Below, in pieces: positions 44,905 to 55,503 of a stretch of 64,000 nt of DNA; the first letter of the stretch is position 1; each line of letters starts with the position of its first letter. Under the pieces are notes generated by a model. That model was not told the DNA's origin. It was given only the letters and a program-made list of their open reading frames with translations, and made no database searches. The DNA is taken from assembly GCA_947489705.1 (NCBI GenBank), contig CANLEQ010000010.1, forward strand, positions 62,001 to 126,000, given 5' to 3'. This stretch comes from an uncultured Paracoccaceae bacterium (GTDB taxonomy: Bacteria > Pseudomonadota > Alphaproteobacteria > Rhodobacterales > Rhodobacteraceae). Made by a program: the position numbers and the translations under genes.

Positions 44905-47046
44905 ATGCGGGCGATCTGGCTGACCCTTCTGCTGGCGTTCGCTCCGCTCGCCGCCGCGGCGCAGGACCTCGCCACCCTCGTGGCGGACGAATTGCGCGTG
45001 GAACGCGACAACCGCCTGGTCGCCGAGGGGGGCGTCGAGGTGCTCTACCGCAACAACCGCCTGCGCGCGTCGCGCCTCGTCTACGACCAGAATACCGACC
45101 GGCTGAGCATTGCGGGGCCGATCACGCTCGACGATGGCGAGGATGTCCTGATCGTCGCCGACACGGCCGAGCTCGACGGGGATCTCCAGGACGGCATACT
45201 GCAATCGGCGCGGCTCGTTCTCGACCAGCAACTTCAACTCGCCGCAGCGCAGATCGCGCGCGTCGGCGGACGGTATACGCAACTTTCCAACACCGTCGCG
45301 TCGTCCTGCGAGATCTGCGCCGCCAATCCCATCCCCACATGGGAGATCCGCGCCCGCCGCGTGATCCACGACCAGCAGGACCGGCTGCTCTATTTCGACA
45401 ATGCGACGTTCCGCCTCTTCGGCGTGCCCGTGGCGTATTTTCCGCGTCTGCGCCTTCCCGATCCGACGCGCGAACGGGTGAGCGGGGTGCTGATCCCGCG
45501 CATCCGCACCACCTCACGCCTCGGGACCGGGCTGAAACTTCCCTTCTTCGTGCCGCTGGGGGCGCATGCCGACGTGACGCTGACGCCCTATGTCTCGGGT
45601 TCGACCACAACGCTCGAGACGATCTACAGGCAGAATTTCCGCTCCGGCGCGCTTCGGTTCGACGGCGCGATCACCCGCGACGACCTCAACCCCGACGAGA
45701 CGCGGTACTACATCCTGGGGCGCGGCGCGTTCGATTTGCCGCGGCAGTTCCAGCTCGAGTTCAACATCGAGGACGTATCCGACGAATCCTATCTCATCGA
45801 TTACGGATATGCCGACCGCGATCGGCTGGAGACCGGGTTGCGGGTGTTCCGGGCACGATCCAAGGATCTCTTCAACGCCAGCATCGTGAGCTTCGACACC
45901 CTGCGCGACGCCGAGGCGCCGATCTCCGACCGGCTGCCCTCCTATTACGGGACGATCGACTACCAGCGCGCAGTGCCGTTCCGCCGCGGCGAAATCGTGC
46001 TCGACGTGAATGCGGCGACTGTGTCGCGGGCCTCCGAGCTCGACGGGGCGGGCCGCGACGTGTCGCGTCTGGGATTCGGGGCGAGCTACCGCCGCGACTG
46101 GATCTGGAACAGCGGCATGATCGGCGCGGCGCAGGCGGGCCTGTCGGGCACCGCGTACAACATCCACAACGATTCCCGCTTCGGCGACGGCGCGGCGCGC
46201 ATCTCGCCCCACGCCTCGGCGGAGTTTCGCATGCCGCTCCGGCGCGGCGGCCCGGGCGGGGTGAGCGAGCTGATCGAGCCTGTGGTGCAACTGGCCTGGT
46301 CGGAGGTCTCGGGCGACGACGTCCCGAACGAGGACAGCATCCTTCTGGAATTCGACGAGGGTAATCTCTTCGCGATGTCCCGGTTCCCCGGCGAGGACCG
46401 GATCGAGACCGGCTTTCGCGCCAATCTCGGCGTCCGGTTTACCCGCACGGCGCCCGGCGGCTGGACGCTCGGCGCGGTCGCGGGCCGCGTGCTTCGCACC
46501 ACGCGCGACAACGATCTCGATCTCGATGCCGCCGACGGCACGGGCGGGTTCACGGCGGGGGCCGGCCTGGACGGCCTGACGTCGGACTGGCTCGCCGCCG
46601 CGCAGGTCCGGTTCGGCGAACGCATGGCCCTTACCGGTCGTACCCTCTTCGATAACGATTTCGAGTTCACCAAGAACGAGGCGCGCCTGACCTATGAGGG
46701 GGACCGCATGGCGCTCGAGACGGCTTACGTGTTTCTCGACGGCGAACCGTTCGAGAATCGCCCCCGCGACACCCACGAGATGACGCTCGAAGGGGCTGTG
46801 CGCCTGTCGCGTCACTGGAGCGGCAAGTTCGACGCCCGCTACGATTTCGACGAGGATCAGGCGCAGCGTACCGGCCTCGGTCTCGAATACCGGTCCGAAT
46901 GCGTCGTGGTCGACCTGTCTGTGTCGCGCCGATTCACCGAAACCGATGTCGTCGACCCCGCGACCGAATTCGGCTTCGCCGTTTCGCTGGCGGGGTTCGG
47001 CGCGACCGCCCGAGACGAGACCTTTCGCAAGCAATGCAATGGATGA
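44905..47046 (+). CDS. lptD: LPS assembly outer-membrane protein LptD
   Basis: LptD is the outer-membrane barrel that places LPS in the outer leaflet. A signal peptide (about residues 1-19, cut after AAAAQ) precedes an OstA/LptA-like jellyroll domain and a large beta-barrel domain ending in QCNG. A CEIC cysteine pair lies at about residues 133-136 (VASSCEICAANPIP), with another Cys in the C-terminal part, suggestive of the disulfides this family needs. At 713 residues it is normal for alphaproteobacteria. It starts 1 nt after the lptG stop codon, and its chaperone gene surA follows. Confidence 0.95.
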   Translation: MRAIWLTLLLAFAPLAAAAQDLATLVADELRVERDNRLVAEGGVEVLYRNNRLRASRLVYDQNTDRLSIAGPITLDDGEDVLIVADTAELDGDLQDGILQSARLVLDQQLQLAAAQIARVGGRYTQLSNTVASSCEICAANPIPTWEIRARRVIHDQQDRLLYFDNATFRLFGVPVAYFPRLRLPDPTRERVSGVLIPRIRTTSRLGTGLKLPFFVPLGAHADVTLTPYVSGSTTTLETIYRQNFRSGALRFDGAITRDDLNPDETRYYILGRGAFDLPRQFQLEFNIEDVSDESYLIDYGYADRDRLETGLRVFRARSKDLFNASIVSFDTLRDAEAPISDRLPSYYGTIDYQRAVPFRRGEIVLDVNAATVSRASELDGAGRDVSRLGFGASYRRDWIWNSGMIGAAQAGLSGTAYNIHNDSRFGDGAARISPHASAEFRMPLRRGGPGGVSELIEPVVQLAWSEVSGDDVPNEDSILLEFDEGNLFAMSRFPGEDRIETGFRANLGVRFTRTAPGGWTLGAVAGRVLRTTRDNDLDLDAADGTGGFTAGAGLDGLTSDWLAAAQVRFGERMALTGRTLFDNDFEFTKNEARLTYEGDRMALETAYVFLDGEPFENRPRDTHEMTLEGAVRLSRHWSGKFDARYDFDEDQAQRTGLGLEYRSECVVVDLSVSRRFTETDVVDPATEFGFAVSLAGFGATARDETFRKQCNG

Positions 47047-47091
47047 TATGTGCTTTTGCGACACCGCCCCAGTGACGAAAGCCAGCGCCCC

Positions 47092-48318
47092 ATGACGTTC
47101 CGCCGCCTGCCTCCGATCCTGCTGTGCCTGCTTTGCGTCTCCGCGCCGACGATCGCTCCGGCGCAGAACCTCTTCGCCCCCGTGGCGCAGGTCGATGGCC
47201 GTGTTATCACCGAGTTCGAGCTCGATCAGCGCGCGCGGATGCTGGAGCTCTTCCGTGCCCCCGGCGATCCGCGCGAAGAGGCGCTCGACGCGCTCGTCAA
47301 CGAACGACTGCAGCTGGCCGAGGCGGCGCGCATGGGCATCACCGTCTCCGACGAGGAGCTGCTGGCCGGCATGGACGAGTTCGCGGCCCGCACCGATCTG
47401 GAGCGCGAGGATTTCGTGGCCGCCCTCGCCCGCGACGGCGTCGACGTGACAGCGTTCGAGGATTTCGTGCGCGCCGGCATCGTGTGGCGACGGATCGTGC
47501 GCGAGCGGTTCGGCGCGCAGGCGGCCACGATCGACGATGCGGATGTGGAAGACGAGATCCGCGCCGCCCCCGAACCGAGCCTGCGCGTTCTTCTGAGCGA
47601 AGTCATCCTGCCGGCCAACACCCCCCGGAACACGGCACGTTCGACCGAGCTTGCGCCGAGGATCGCGGAGATTTCGAGCCTGCCGGCCTTCGCTGCGGCG
47701 GCGCGGCAATACTCCGCCTCGCCCTCGCGCGAACGCGGCGGGCGGCTGGACTGGCTCGAATTGTCGGAACTGCCGCCGCCCCTGCGCAGCGCGATCAGCC
47801 CCCTGCAGGTGGGCGAGGTCGCAGGCCCGCTCTCGGCACCCAACTCCCTCGCCTTCTTCCAGCTGCGCGCGATCGAGGAAACGGAACCGCAGGCCCCCGT
47901 GCAGACCATCGACTATGCCGCCTTCTACATCCCCGGCGGCCGCTCGCCCGAAGCTCTCGCGACGGTCGCGGAGCTCAATGCGAACGTGCAGACCTGCGAC
48001 GATCTCTATGGCGTTGCCGCAGGTCTGCCCCCCTCGCGGTTGCAACGCGACCGCCTGCCGCCCGCCCAGATCCCCGCGGACGTCGCCGTCGCCCTCTCAC
48101 AGCTCGACCCCAACGAGGTGTCGACCGCGCTCACCCGGGCAAACGGCCAGACGCTCGTCTACCTCATGCTCTGCCAGCGGTACTACGAGACCGAGGAGAC
48201 GCTCGAGGCCGTCAATCGCAACGCCGTGCGCGATCGCCTCGTCAATTCCCGGATCGGCCGCGTCGCCGACGCCTATCTCGCCGATCTGCGGGCGAACGCC
48301 GAAATCATCTATCGATGA
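47092..48318 (+). CDS. surA: SurA-type periplasmic chaperone/peptidyl-prolyl isomerase
   Basis: After a signal peptide (about residues 1-24, cut near PAQN) the 408-residue protein has a SurA N-terminal chaperone region (VAQVDGRVITEFELDQRARM) and one parvulin-like domain (PSLRVLLSEVILP through SPLQVGEVAGPLS). SurA escorts outer-membrane proteins, including LptD, to the BAM complex. The order lptD-surA-pdxA-rsmA is the same as in E. coli. The ATG at 47092 begins the signal peptide; the ribosome binding site is weak. Its stop overlaps the pdxA start by 4 nt. Confidence 0.93.
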   Translation: MTFRRLPPILLCLLCVSAPTIAPAQNLFAPVAQVDGRVITEFELDQRARMLELFRAPGDPREEALDALVNERLQLAEAARMGITVSDEELLAGMDEFAARTDLEREDFVAALARDGVDVTAFEDFVRAGIVWRRIVRERFGAQAATIDDADVEDEIRAAPEPSLRVLLSEVILPANTPRNTARSTELAPRIAEISSLPAFAAAARQYSASPSRERGGRLDWLELSELPPPLRSAISPLQVGEVAGPLSAPNSLAFFQLRAIEETEPQAPVQTIDYAAFYIPGGRSPEALATVAELNANVQTCDDLYGVAAGLPPSRLQRDRLPPAQIPADVAVALSQLDPNEVSTALTRANGQTLVYLMLCQRYYETEETLEAVNRNAVRDRLVNSRIGRVADAYLADLRANAEIIYR

Positions 48319-49292
48319 CACGACCCATCGCGCTCAGCTGCGGCGAGCCGTCCGGCGTCGGGCCCGAGATCGCGGTCACGGCCTGGAAGGCCCTCGGCGA
48401 CGCGCTCCCCTTCTTCTGGATCGGCGATCCGTCGCATCTGCCGGATGGAACCCCGATCGCCGAGATCGACGACCCCGCGGACGCGGCAAAGGCCGCCCGA
48501 CAGGCATTGCCGGTACTCACGCATCGCTTTCCGGCGCCTGCCGTGCCTGGCCTGCCCGACCCCACGAACGCAGCGGCGGTGGTGTCGGCCATCATGCGCG
48601 CCGTCGAACTGGTGCAATCGGGCGCGGCTGCGGCCCTCTGCACCGCGCCGATCCACAAGAAGGCTTTGATCGACGGGGCGCATTTCGCCTATCCCGGTCA
48701 TACCGAATATCTCGCGGCATTAGCGGGGGTCGAGCGCGTCGTGATGATGCTGGCCTGCGACGCGTTGCGGGTCGTGCCCGCCACGATCCACATCCCCCTC
48801 TCGCAGGTGCCCGGCGCGCTGACGCAAGATGGGCTCGAAGCCACCATCCGCATCACCCACGCCGCCCTGATCCGCGATTTTGGGATTGCAGAGCCGCGTA
48901 TCGCGGTGGCGGGCCTCAACCCGCATGCGGGCGAAGGGGGCGCCATCGGCCACGAGGATGCGGCGATCATCGCGCCGGTCGTCGACCGGCTGAGGGCCGA
49001 GGGGATGGACCTGCGCGGTCCCGCTTCGGCCGATACCATGTTCCACGCCGCCGCCCGGGCGCACTATGACGCGGCCATCGCCATGTACCACGATCAGGCC
49101 CTGATCCCGATCAAGACCATCGATTTCGCCGGTGGCGTCAACGTCACGCTGGGGTTGCCGTTCATCCGCACGTCGCCCGACCACGGGACCGCCTTCGACA
49201 TCGCGGGCACCGGTACCGCCGACGCGACCTCGCTGATCGCCGCGTTGCGCATGGCCGAGCGCATGGCGCATGCCCGGCAGTCGATCCGATGA
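48315..49292 (+). CDS. pdxA: 4-hydroxythreonine-4-phosphate dehydrogenase
   Basis: PdxA oxidises 4-phosphohydroxy-L-threonine in pyridoxal 5'-phosphate synthesis. The 325-residue protein has the metal-ligand regions [23 protein letters not shown] and [11 protein letters not shown] and the N-terminal [11 protein letters not shown] motif. Its ATG overlaps the surA stop (ATGA), and its own stop overlaps the rsmA start the same way. It has no metabolic link to LPS; the clustering with surA and rsmA is conserved across proteobacteria. Confidence 0.96.
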   Translation: MTRPIALSCGEPSGVGPEIAVTAWKALGDALPFFWIGDPSHLPDGTPIAEIDDPADAAKAARQALPVLTHRFPAPAVPGLPDPTNAAAVVSAIMRAVELVQSGAAAALCTAPIHKKALIDGAHFAYPGHTEYLAALAGVERVVMMLACDALRVVPATIHIPLSQVPGALTQDGLEATIRITHAALIRDFGIAEPRIAVAGLNPHAGEGGAIGHEDAAIIAPVVDRLRAEGMDLRGPASADTMFHAAARAHYDAAIAMYHDQALIPIKTIDFAGGVNVTLGLPFIRTSPDHGTAFDIAGTGTADATSLIAALRMAERMAHARQSIR

Positions 49293-50131
49293 GCGGAATC
49301 GACGACCTTCCTCCGTTGCGCGCGGTCATTGCCGAACACGGCCTCTCGGCCAAGAAGTCGCTGGGACAGAATTTCCTCCTGGATCTCAATCTCACCGCCA
49401 AGATCGCGCGCCAGGCGGGGGATCTCTCGGCCTGCGACGTGCTGGAGGTCGGGCCGGGGCCGGGCGGCCTCACCCGCGGATTGCTGGCGCAGGGGGCCCG
49501 CCGCGTGCTGGCCGTCGAAAAGGATGCGCGGTGCCTGCCCGCCCTCGAGGAGATCGCGGAGCGCCATCCCGGCCGGCTGGAGGTGGTGAACGCCGACGCG
49601 CTGAGCCTCGATCCGCTGGCGCATCTCACGCCGCCGATCCGCATCGTGGCGAACCTGCCCTACAATGTCGGAACCGAGCTTCTCACGCGGTGGCTCGACC
49701 CGGGCCATTGGCCGCCCTTCTGGAACTCGCTTACGCTGATGTTCCAGAAGGAGGTGGCGCAGCGCATCGTCGCTCCGCCCGGTGGCAAGGCCTACGGCCG
49801 TCTCGCGATCCTGTCGCAATGGCGCAGCGATGCACGTATCGTGATGGAGATACCGCCAGAGGCCTTCACGCCGCCGCCCAAGATCCGATCCGCAGTGGTG
49901 CACATCACCGCCCTGCCAGAGCCGCGCTTTCCGGCCCCCGCGAAAACCCTTTTCGCGCTGACGGCGGCGGCCTTCGGACAGCGTCGCAAGATGCTGCGCG
50001 CGTCGCTCAGATCGCTCGACCCGGAGATCGAGGAACGTCTGCGAAGCGTCGGGATCGCCCCCACACGCCGGGCGGAGGAACTGTCGCTCGAAGAATTCTG
50101 CGCGCTCGCGCGGGCGCTCGACCGGGGATAA
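49289..50131 (+). CDS. rsmA: 16S rRNA adenine dimethyltransferase RsmA (KsgA)
   Basis: RsmA makes the paired N6,N6-dimethyladenosines in helix 45 of 16S rRNA and checks late small-subunit assembly. Visible motifs are SLGQNFLLD, the SAM-binding [11 protein letters not shown], and the catalytic NLPYN in [13 protein letters not shown]. The 280-residue length is normal. It is the last gene of the lptF operon and converges with the DUF4167 gene after a gap of only 5 nt, with no visible terminator. Confidence 0.97.
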   Translation: MSGIDDLPPLRAVIAEHGLSAKKSLGQNFLLDLNLTAKIARQAGDLSACDVLEVGPGPGGLTRGLLAQGARRVLAVEKDARCLPALEEIAERHPGRLEVVNADALSLDPLAHLTPPIRIVANLPYNVGTELLTRWLDPGHWPPFWNSLTLMFQKEVAQRIVAPPGGKAYGRLAILSQWRSDARIVMEIPPEAFTPPPKIRSAVVHITALPEPRFPAPAKTLFALTAAAFGQRRKMLRASLRSLDPEIEERLRSVGIAPTRRAEELSLEEFCALARALDRG

Positions 50132-50136
50132 GGGTC

Positions 50137-50817
50137 CTACTCGACCGTCTGGCTTTCGCCGTCACCGCTTTGGGGAGACTTTTCGTCGTCCGTCTTGCGC
50201 TTGCGGGTGCGGCGCGGCTTCGGTGCGTTCTCGGGCGTCTCGACCAGACCGGATTGCTGCTCGTCGCTGCCGGTGTCGATCACGTCGTCCTTGGGCGCGG
50301 CCTTGCGCCGGCTGCGCGGCTTGCGCGGCTGCTCGGCGCCGGCAGTGCTCTCCTGCGCGGCGCGATTGTCCTGGGCTTGGGTCTCGTCGCCATTGCCCTG
50401 CGGACGCTCGTCTTCCTGTTGACGCGACGTGTCGGGCTGCTGGCGCGGAGCGTCCGACCCGTCGTTATTCCCGTTGCCGTTCCCATTGCCGTCGTTCTGC
50501 TGACGGTTCTGGTCGTTCTGCTGGCGGTTCTGGTTCTGCTGTTCGTGCTGCTCGCGCTTCTGATCCATCTCGCGCTGCGCCTCGGCCAGCATGCGGGTGT
50601 AGTGTTCGGCATGCTGCGCGAAGTTCTCTGCGGCGACACGGTCACCGGACAATTGCGCGTCGCGGGTCAGCTGATTGTACTTGTCGATGATCTGCTGCGG
50701 CGTTCCGCGGACCTTGCCCTCGGGTCCGGAGCTGTCGAAGACCCGGTTGACGATATTGCCGCCAGACGGGCGATTGCGGTTATTCTTGGACCGCGAGCGT
50801 TTGTTCGAAGTTCGCAT
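50137..50817 (-). CDS. DUF4167 protein (basic, low-complexity)
   Basis: The 226-residue protein has the DUF4167 N-terminus (MRTSNKRSRSKNNRNRP, then GTPQQIIDKYNQLTRDAQLS and QHAEHYTRMLAEAQRE) followed by a disordered region with Gln/Asn-rich runs and a basic tail (RKPRSRRKAAP, PKPRRTRKRK). The composition suggests nucleic-acid binding, but the family function is not known to me. The ATG at 50817 matches the family start; no ribosome binding site precedes it. It lies downstream of prfA-prmC, an order common in alphaproteobacteria. Confidence 0.9.
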   Translation of the reverse strand: MRTSNKRSRSKNNRNRPSGGNIVNRVFDSSGPEGKVRGTPQQIIDKYNQLTRDAQLSGDRVAAENFAQHAEHYTRMLAEAQREMDQKREQHEQQNQNRQQNDQNRQQNDGNGNGNGNNDGSDAPRQQPDTSRQQEDERPQGNGDETQAQDNRAAQESTAGAEQPRKPRSRRKAAPKDDVIDTGSDEQQSGLVETPENAPKPRRTRKRKTDDEKSPQSGDGESQTVE

Positions 50818-51025
50818 ATGGAAAAGGTTCCGGCCTGTTTTTGACACGCGTCCGACCCCGTCGAATTGTATGGGCCGCGAAAGGCAGCCATGGGGTCGGC
50901 GTCGATGTTTTGGCTGTGCCAGAGGAGAACGCAACCGCGTCCCGCCGTCTGTGCAATCGTTCAGACCACGATCGCCGCCCGATGACAAGCAGTTTTTGGC
51001 CAGATCGCGCGAAATACGCCTTAAC

Positions 51026-51859
51026 TTAGCCTAAAATTGCCGAGATCGCCCTGTCCCGGCCCTCCATGTCGCGATGGCAGGCGATCCCCTCGAAGCCCCG
51101 CCCTTGCAAGAGCGCTTCGACGCCCGCGCGCTGCCGCCACCCGATCTCGACCAGGAGGCTCCCGCCCGCGAAAAGGTGATCGCGGGCGCCCGCGATGATC
51201 GCGCGATAGGCCCCGAGCCCGTCGCCCTCGTCCGTCAGGGCAAGACGCGGGTCGTGCAGGCTGACTTCGGGCGACAGCGTGTCCATCTCGCGGGCCGCGA
51301 TATAGGGCGGGTTCGACACGATGAGATCGAACCTGCCCGAAACCGCTCCGTACCAGTCCGAAAGCTGCAACTCGACGCGATCCGCGACACCGATCTCGTC
51401 GGCATTGCGCCGCGCGACATCGAGCGCGGCGGAAGAGATGTCGGTGCCGGTCCCCGTGGCCCCGGGCCTTTCCGCCAGCAGACTGAGCAGGATGGCACCC
51501 GATCCCGTGCCGAGATCGAGGCAGCGCGACCAGTCCAGTTCCAGCGCACACGCCACCAGCGTCTCGGTGTCGGCACGCGGGTCGAGCACCGCGTCGCTCA
51601 GATGAAAGCGATGTTTCCAGAAGTCCCGATAGCCCAGAAGACGGGCCAGCGGACGGCCTCCGGCCCGCTGCGCCAGAAGGTCGCGGTATCGCCGCAGCAC
51701 GTCGTCGCCCAGATCGTCAGAACCGGGATCGTGGAGCCGTTCGCGCCCGATCCCCGCCGCATGGGCCAGCAGCGTGCGCGCCTCGCGCATCGGATCAGGA
51801 AGATGGGCCAAAGCCTCGCGCCCGTCGGCGAGCGCCTGCGCCAGACGCGGATCGCTCAT
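51026..51859 (-). CDS. prmC: Release factor glutamine methyltransferase PrmC
   Basis: PrmC methylates the Gln of the GGQ motif in RF1 and RF2, both encoded in this window. The 277-residue protein has an N-terminal helical domain, the SAM motif [15 protein letters not shown] and the catalytic NPPY in VSNPPYIA. The ATG overlaps the prfA stop codon by 4 nt (ATGA). The 208-nt gap after it holds an A/T-rich patch near 51020-51035 but no clear terminator, and is the likely promoter region of the DUF4167 gene. Confidence 0.96.
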   Translation of the reverse strand: MSDPRLAQALADGREALAHLPDPMREARTLLAHAAGIGRERLHDPGSDDLGDDVLRRYRDLLAQRAGGRPLARLLGYRDFWKHRFHLSDAVLDPRADTETLVACALELDWSRCLDLGTGSGAILLSLLAERPGATGTGTDISSAALDVARRNADEIGVADRVELQLSDWYGAVSGRFDLIVSNPPYIAAREMDTLSPEVSLHDPRLALTDEGDGLGAYRAIIAGARDHLFAGGSLLVEIGWRQRAGVEALLQGRGFEGIACHRDMEGRDRAISAILG

Positions 51860-52917
51860 CCCTCCATCTCGGCCAGTCGCGCGGCCTGGTCCTCGGAGGC
51901 AAGGGCGTCAACGATCTCACCGAGATCGCCCTGCATCACCTGGTCGAGCTTGTAGAGCGTCAGGTTGATCCGGTGATCGGTCATGCGCCCTTGCGGGAAA
52001 TTGTAGGTGCGGATCCGTTCGCTGCGATCGCCCGATCCCACCTGGCTCTTGCGGGCGCCGGCCCGTTCGTCGGCCATCCGTTGACGCTCCGCATCGTAGA
52101 GCCGCGCGCGCAGAACCTGCATGGCGATCTCGCGGTTGCGGTGCTGCGACTTCTCGCTGCTCGTCACGACGATACCGCTGGGGATATGGGTGATGCGGAC
52201 GGCGGAATCGGTCGTGTTCACGTGCTGGCCACCCGCCCCGCTCGCGCGCATCGTGTCGATCCGGATATCGGCGGGGTCGATCTGGATATCGACCTCCTGC
52301 GCCTCGGGCAGAACGGCCACGGTCGCGGCGGAGGTGTGGATGCGGCCGCCGGATTCGGTCGTCGGCACCCGCTGGACGCGATGGACGCCGGATTCGAACT
52401 TCAGCTTGGCGAAGACGCCCTCGCCGCGGATATTCGCCACGAGCTCCTTCACGCCGCCAAGCTCGGTCTCGGAATGCTCGACCACGTCGAAGGTCCATCC
52501 CTGCGCCTCGGCGAAGCGCTGATACATGCGCATCAGGTCCGCCGCGAAGAGCGAGGCCTCGTCTCCTCCCGTTCCGGGCCGGATTTCGAGGATCGCGGGC
52601 CGCGCGTCGGCCGCGTCGCGCGGCAGCAGCGACACGCGCAGGCTCTCCTCGACCCGCGGCAGGCGCGCGCGCAGGATCGGCAGCTCGTCCTGCGCGAGCT
52701 CGCGCATCTCGGGGTCACCGAGCATCGCTTCGGCCTCCGCAATGCCGGCCAGCAACGCGCGATATTCGTGGATCTCGGCCACGACGGGGCGCAGCTCGGC
52801 ATATTCGCGGCCCAATGCGGCGATGTCGCCGCCGCCCTGGGACATGGCCGCTTCGAGATACTCGAAACGTTCGGTAATCTGCGCAAGTCTGTCTAGGGGA
52901 ACCATGACCCGGCTCAT
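51856..52917 (-). CDS. prfA: Peptide chain release factor 1
   Basis: RF1 reads UAA and UAG. The 353-residue protein has the catalytic GGQ in [14 protein letters not shown] and, at the codon-recognition position, [13 protein letters not shown], where E. coli has PAT. The switch between SPY in the prfB product and PTT here clearly separates the two factors. The start could be ATG 52917 or ATG 52905; I keep the first, although the second begins (MVPLDRL) like many homologues. It is coupled to prmC. Confidence 0.96.
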   Translation of the reverse strand: MSRVMVPLDRLAQITERFEYLEAAMSQGGGDIAALGREYAELRPVVAEIHEYRALLAGIAEAEAMLGDPEMRELAQDELPILRARLPRVEESLRVSLLPRDAADARPAILEIRPGTGGDEASLFAADLMRMYQRFAEAQGWTFDVVEHSETELGGVKELVANIRGEGVFAKLKFESGVHRVQRVPTTESGGRIHTSAATVAVLPEAQEVDIQIDPADIRIDTMRASGAGGQHVNTTDSAVRITHIPSGIVVTSSEKSQHRNREIAMQVLRARLYDAERQRMADERAGARKSQVGSGDRSERIRTYNFPQGRMTDHRINLTLYKLDQVMQGDLGEIVDALASEDQAARLAEMEG

Positions 52918-52951
52918 TCCCCGAAACCGGGGCCGTGGTCAAGGCCCAACG

Positions 52952-53377
52952 CTAGAGCCCGGCCCGCTCCAGCCAGCCGCGCACCCGCCGGGCATTGACG
53001 CCCAAATCGCCGGCGCCCATCACAAGATGGCCGCTGACATAGATCCGCCCGTCCTCGGTCCAGACATGCGTCACGTCGGGAAATCCCATGACGCGCGAGC
53101 GGGTGACCGCGATCATCCTGTCGGCGTTCGGGCCCCCCTCGCGGATCTCGGTCCGGGGCGTGTTGGCGATGATCCCGGCAAGCCGCGAGAACGCCGCCCG
53201 CGGATCCTGCGGCGTGCGCACCGCCACGATGCCGCCGCGGCTCTGGTGATCGCCGGGCTCCCACGTGCCTTGCGGCCATGCCAGCGCCTCGGCGGGTACG
53301 GGGCGCGCGCGCGTCCAGATCGACAGACCACCGACCGCCATGGCGATCACGACGAAGAGTCCGAGCGTCCATTTCAT
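52952..53377 (-). CDS. DUF1499 protein
   Basis: The 141-residue protein has an N-terminal membrane or signal segment (LGLFVVIAMAVGGLSIW) and the DUF1499 core (TPQDPRAAFSRLAGIIANTP, SRVMGFPDVTHV). The family has no known function. Its ATG overlaps the stop codon of the M20 hydrolase gene (ATGA), so it is coupled to that gene. It ends 34 nt before prfA starts, on the same strand. Confidence 0.85.
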   Translation of the reverse strand: MKWTLGLFVVIAMAVGGLSIWTRARPVPAEALAWPQGTWEPGDHQSRGGIVAVRTPQDPRAAFSRLAGIIANTPRTEIREGGPNADRMIAVTRSRVMGFPDVTHVWTEDGRIYVSGHLVMGAGDLGVNARRVRGWLERAGL

Positions 53378-54552
53378 GCAGCGGCCTCCCGGCTCAAGGG
53401 TTGGCGACGCTCCACCAGCCGGGCGAAGAAGCTCGCCCCGAGCGGCGAGACCTCGTCGCGGAAATCGAAGGCCGGATGGTGGCAGAGCGGTCCGCCGCCC
53501 GTGCCCAGCATCAGATATGCGCCGGGTCGCGCCGCGAGCATGTAGCCGAAATCCTCCGCACCCATCGAGGGACGCATCGCGCGCTCCACCCGCGCCTCGC
53601 CCACCAGTTCGGCGGCGATGTCCGCGGCAAGCGCGGCCTCGTGGGCATGGTTCACCGTGGCGGGATAGTCCCGCAGATAGTCGATGGCGATCTCGACCCC
53701 GAACATCCGCGCCGCGCCCTTGGCGATCTCGCGGATCCGGGCTTCGGCCAGATCCCGCATCGCGGGGGTGAAGCTGCGCACCGTCCCGCCGAGCGTGGCC
53801 GTGCCGGGGATCACGTTGAAGGCGCTGCCCGCATGGATCTGCGTCACCGACACGACGAGGCGGTCGATCGGATCGGCGTTGCGCGACACGATCGTGTCGC
53901 AGCCTTGCGCGATGGCCGCAACCGGCGGGATCGGATCGATGCAGGTCTGCGGATGGGCGGCGTGACCGCCCTTGCCCATGACGGTGATGGTGAATTCGTC
54001 AACCGCGGCCATGATCGGCCCCGGAGCGGTCTGAAACGAGCCGAACTCGAATTGCGGTGCGTTGTGGAGGGCATAGACCTCGGCGATGTCGAACCGGTCC
54101 ATTACGCCCTCCTCGACCATCACGCGGCCGCCGCCGCCGGTCTCCTCGGCAGGCTGGAAGAGCAGCGCCACGCGCCCCGCGAAATTGCGCGTCTCGGCGA
54201 GATAGCGCGCCGCGCCCAGCAGCATCGCGGTATGCCCGTCATGGCCGCAGGTATGCGCACGGCCCGGGGTGATCGAGGCGTGCTCGGCGCCGCTTTCGTC
54301 CTGCATCGGCAACGCATCCATATCCGCGCGCAGGCCGATCGTCGGCCCCGGCGCACGCCCGTCGATGATCGCGACCACGCCCGTGCGCGCGACGCCCTCA
54401 TGGATCTCGTCGATGCCGAACTCTCGCAGCCGCCCGGCCACGAACTCCGCCGTCCGCGTGCAGTCGAACCCGATCTCGGGATGCCGATGCAGATACTTGC
54501 GCCAGGCCGTCATGTCCTCTTCGAAGGCGGCGATCCGGTTCAGGACGGGCAT
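53374..54552 (-). CDS. M20 family amidohydrolase (hippurate hydrolase/AbgB-like)
   Basis: The 392-residue metallohydrolase has TCGHDGHTAMLLG with metal-binding His and Asp, QPAEETGGGGR with the catalytic Glu pair, and SMGAEDFGYML near the end, with a dimerisation lid domain in between (VMGKGGHAAHPQTCIDPIPP). This group cleaves N-acyl or aryl-amide bonds of amino acids, such as hippurate or indole-3-acetyl conjugates; the substrate is not known. GGAG lies 7 nt before the ATG at 54552. It is divergent from mazG with a 63-nt gap. Confidence 0.93.
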   Translation of the reverse strand: MPVLNRIAAFEEDMTAWRKYLHRHPEIGFDCTRTAEFVAGRLREFGIDEIHEGVARTGVVAIIDGRAPGPTIGLRADMDALPMQDESGAEHASITPGRAHTCGHDGHTAMLLGAARYLAETRNFAGRVALLFQPAEETGGGGRVMVEEGVMDRFDIAEVYALHNAPQFEFGSFQTAPGPIMAAVDEFTITVMGKGGHAAHPQTCIDPIPPVAAIAQGCDTIVSRNADPIDRLVVSVTQIHAGSAFNVIPGTATLGGTVRSFTPAMRDLAEARIREIAKGAARMFGVEIAIDYLRDYPATVNHAHEAALAADIAAELVGEARVERAMRPSMGAEDFGYMLAARPGAYLMLGTGGGPLCHHPAFDFRDEVSPLGASFFARLVERRQPLSREAAA

Positions 54553-54615
54553 CTGGACACTCCGGTCTGGGTGGGGGATGGATGTTCTGTGTTTCTCAAA
54601 ACCCGGGGGTGCGCA

Positions 54616-55428
54616 ATGGCTGATCCGATCTTCGACATGCCCGACGGCCTGCCGCGGCTGCGCGCCGTGATGGCGCGGCTCCGCGATCCCGAGCACGGCT
54701 GCCCGTGGGATCTGGAGCAGGATTTCGCCAGCATCGCGCCCTACACGATCGAGGAGGCCTATGAAGTGGCGGACGCCATCGCGCGCGGCGCCATGGACGA
54801 GCTGCCGGGAGAGCTCGGGGATCTGCTCTTCCAGTCGGTCTATCACGCGCAGATGGCCGAAGAGGCGGGGCATTTCGATTTCGACGACGTCATCGCGGCG
54901 ATCACCGCCAAGATGATCCACCGCCATCCGCATGTCTTCGGCGACAGTTCCCGCGACAAGTCAGCCGCCGAGCAGACAGCCGACTGGGAATCGGCCAAGG
55001 CGCGTGAAAGGGGGACTGCCGGCGTGCTCGACGGTGTGGCGCTCGGCCTTCCGGCATTGACCCGCGCGGAGAAGCTGCAGAAGCGGGCCGCGCGGGTCGG
55101 CTTCGACTGGCCCGAAACGGCGCAGGTCGCCGCCAAGATCGCCGAGGAGGCGGCCGAGCTCGGCGCCGCCGCCGAAACGCAGGATCCCGCGCAGGTCGCG
55201 GACGAGATGGGCGATCTTCTCTTCTCGCTCGCCAATCTCGCGCGGCATCTGGGCGTCGATCCCGAAGCCGCCCTGCGCGCCACGAACGACAAGTTCACCC
55301 GCAGGTTCGCCCATGTCGAGGCCGAGCTGGCCGCCCGCGGGCGCCGCCCCGAGGACAGCGACCTCACCGAGATGGACGCGTTCTGGACCGATGCCAAGCG
55401 CCGCGAGAAGGCCGCCCCGCGCGGGTGA
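54616..55428 (+). CDS. mazG: Nucleoside triphosphate pyrophosphohydrolase MazG
   Basis: The 270-residue protein contains two MazG domains. Each shows the Mg-binding acid clusters: TIEEAYEVADAI with GELGDLLFQ in the first, and IAEEAAELGAAAE with ADEMGDLLFSLANLARHLG in the second. MazG hydrolyses NTPs to NMPs and lowers ppGpp in starved E. coli. No mazEF toxin genes are adjacent. A GGGGGT lies about 6 nt before the ATG at 54616; the much longer open frame upstream crosses the M20 gene on the other strand and is an artefact. Confidence 0.95.
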   Translation: MADPIFDMPDGLPRLRAVMARLRDPEHGCPWDLEQDFASIAPYTIEEAYEVADAIARGAMDELPGELGDLLFQSVYHAQMAEEAGHFDFDDVIAAITAKMIHRHPHVFGDSSRDKSAAEQTADWESAKARERGTAGVLDGVALGLPALTRAEKLQKRAARVGFDWPETAQVAAKIAEEAAELGAAAETQDPAQVADEMGDLLFSLANLARHLGVDPEAALRATNDKFTRRFAHVEAELAARGRRPEDSDLTEMDAFWTDAKRREKAAPRG

Positions 55429-55503
55429 CGGGCGCCGCAATCCGCTTGATCCCGCCGCGCGAGTGTAGGACGCTCCACCCGCGCGCCGTCCGTCCGGAGG
55501 ATC

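Noticed and set aside
53278-54615. Plus-strand frame leading into mazG
   Set aside because: It is antisense to the M20 hydrolase gene, and the MazG domain begins at 54616.
54616-55428. mazG as part of a toxin-antitoxin locus
   Set aside because: No mazE or mazF homologue is adjacent; the neighbours are an M20 hydrolase and a nuclease.
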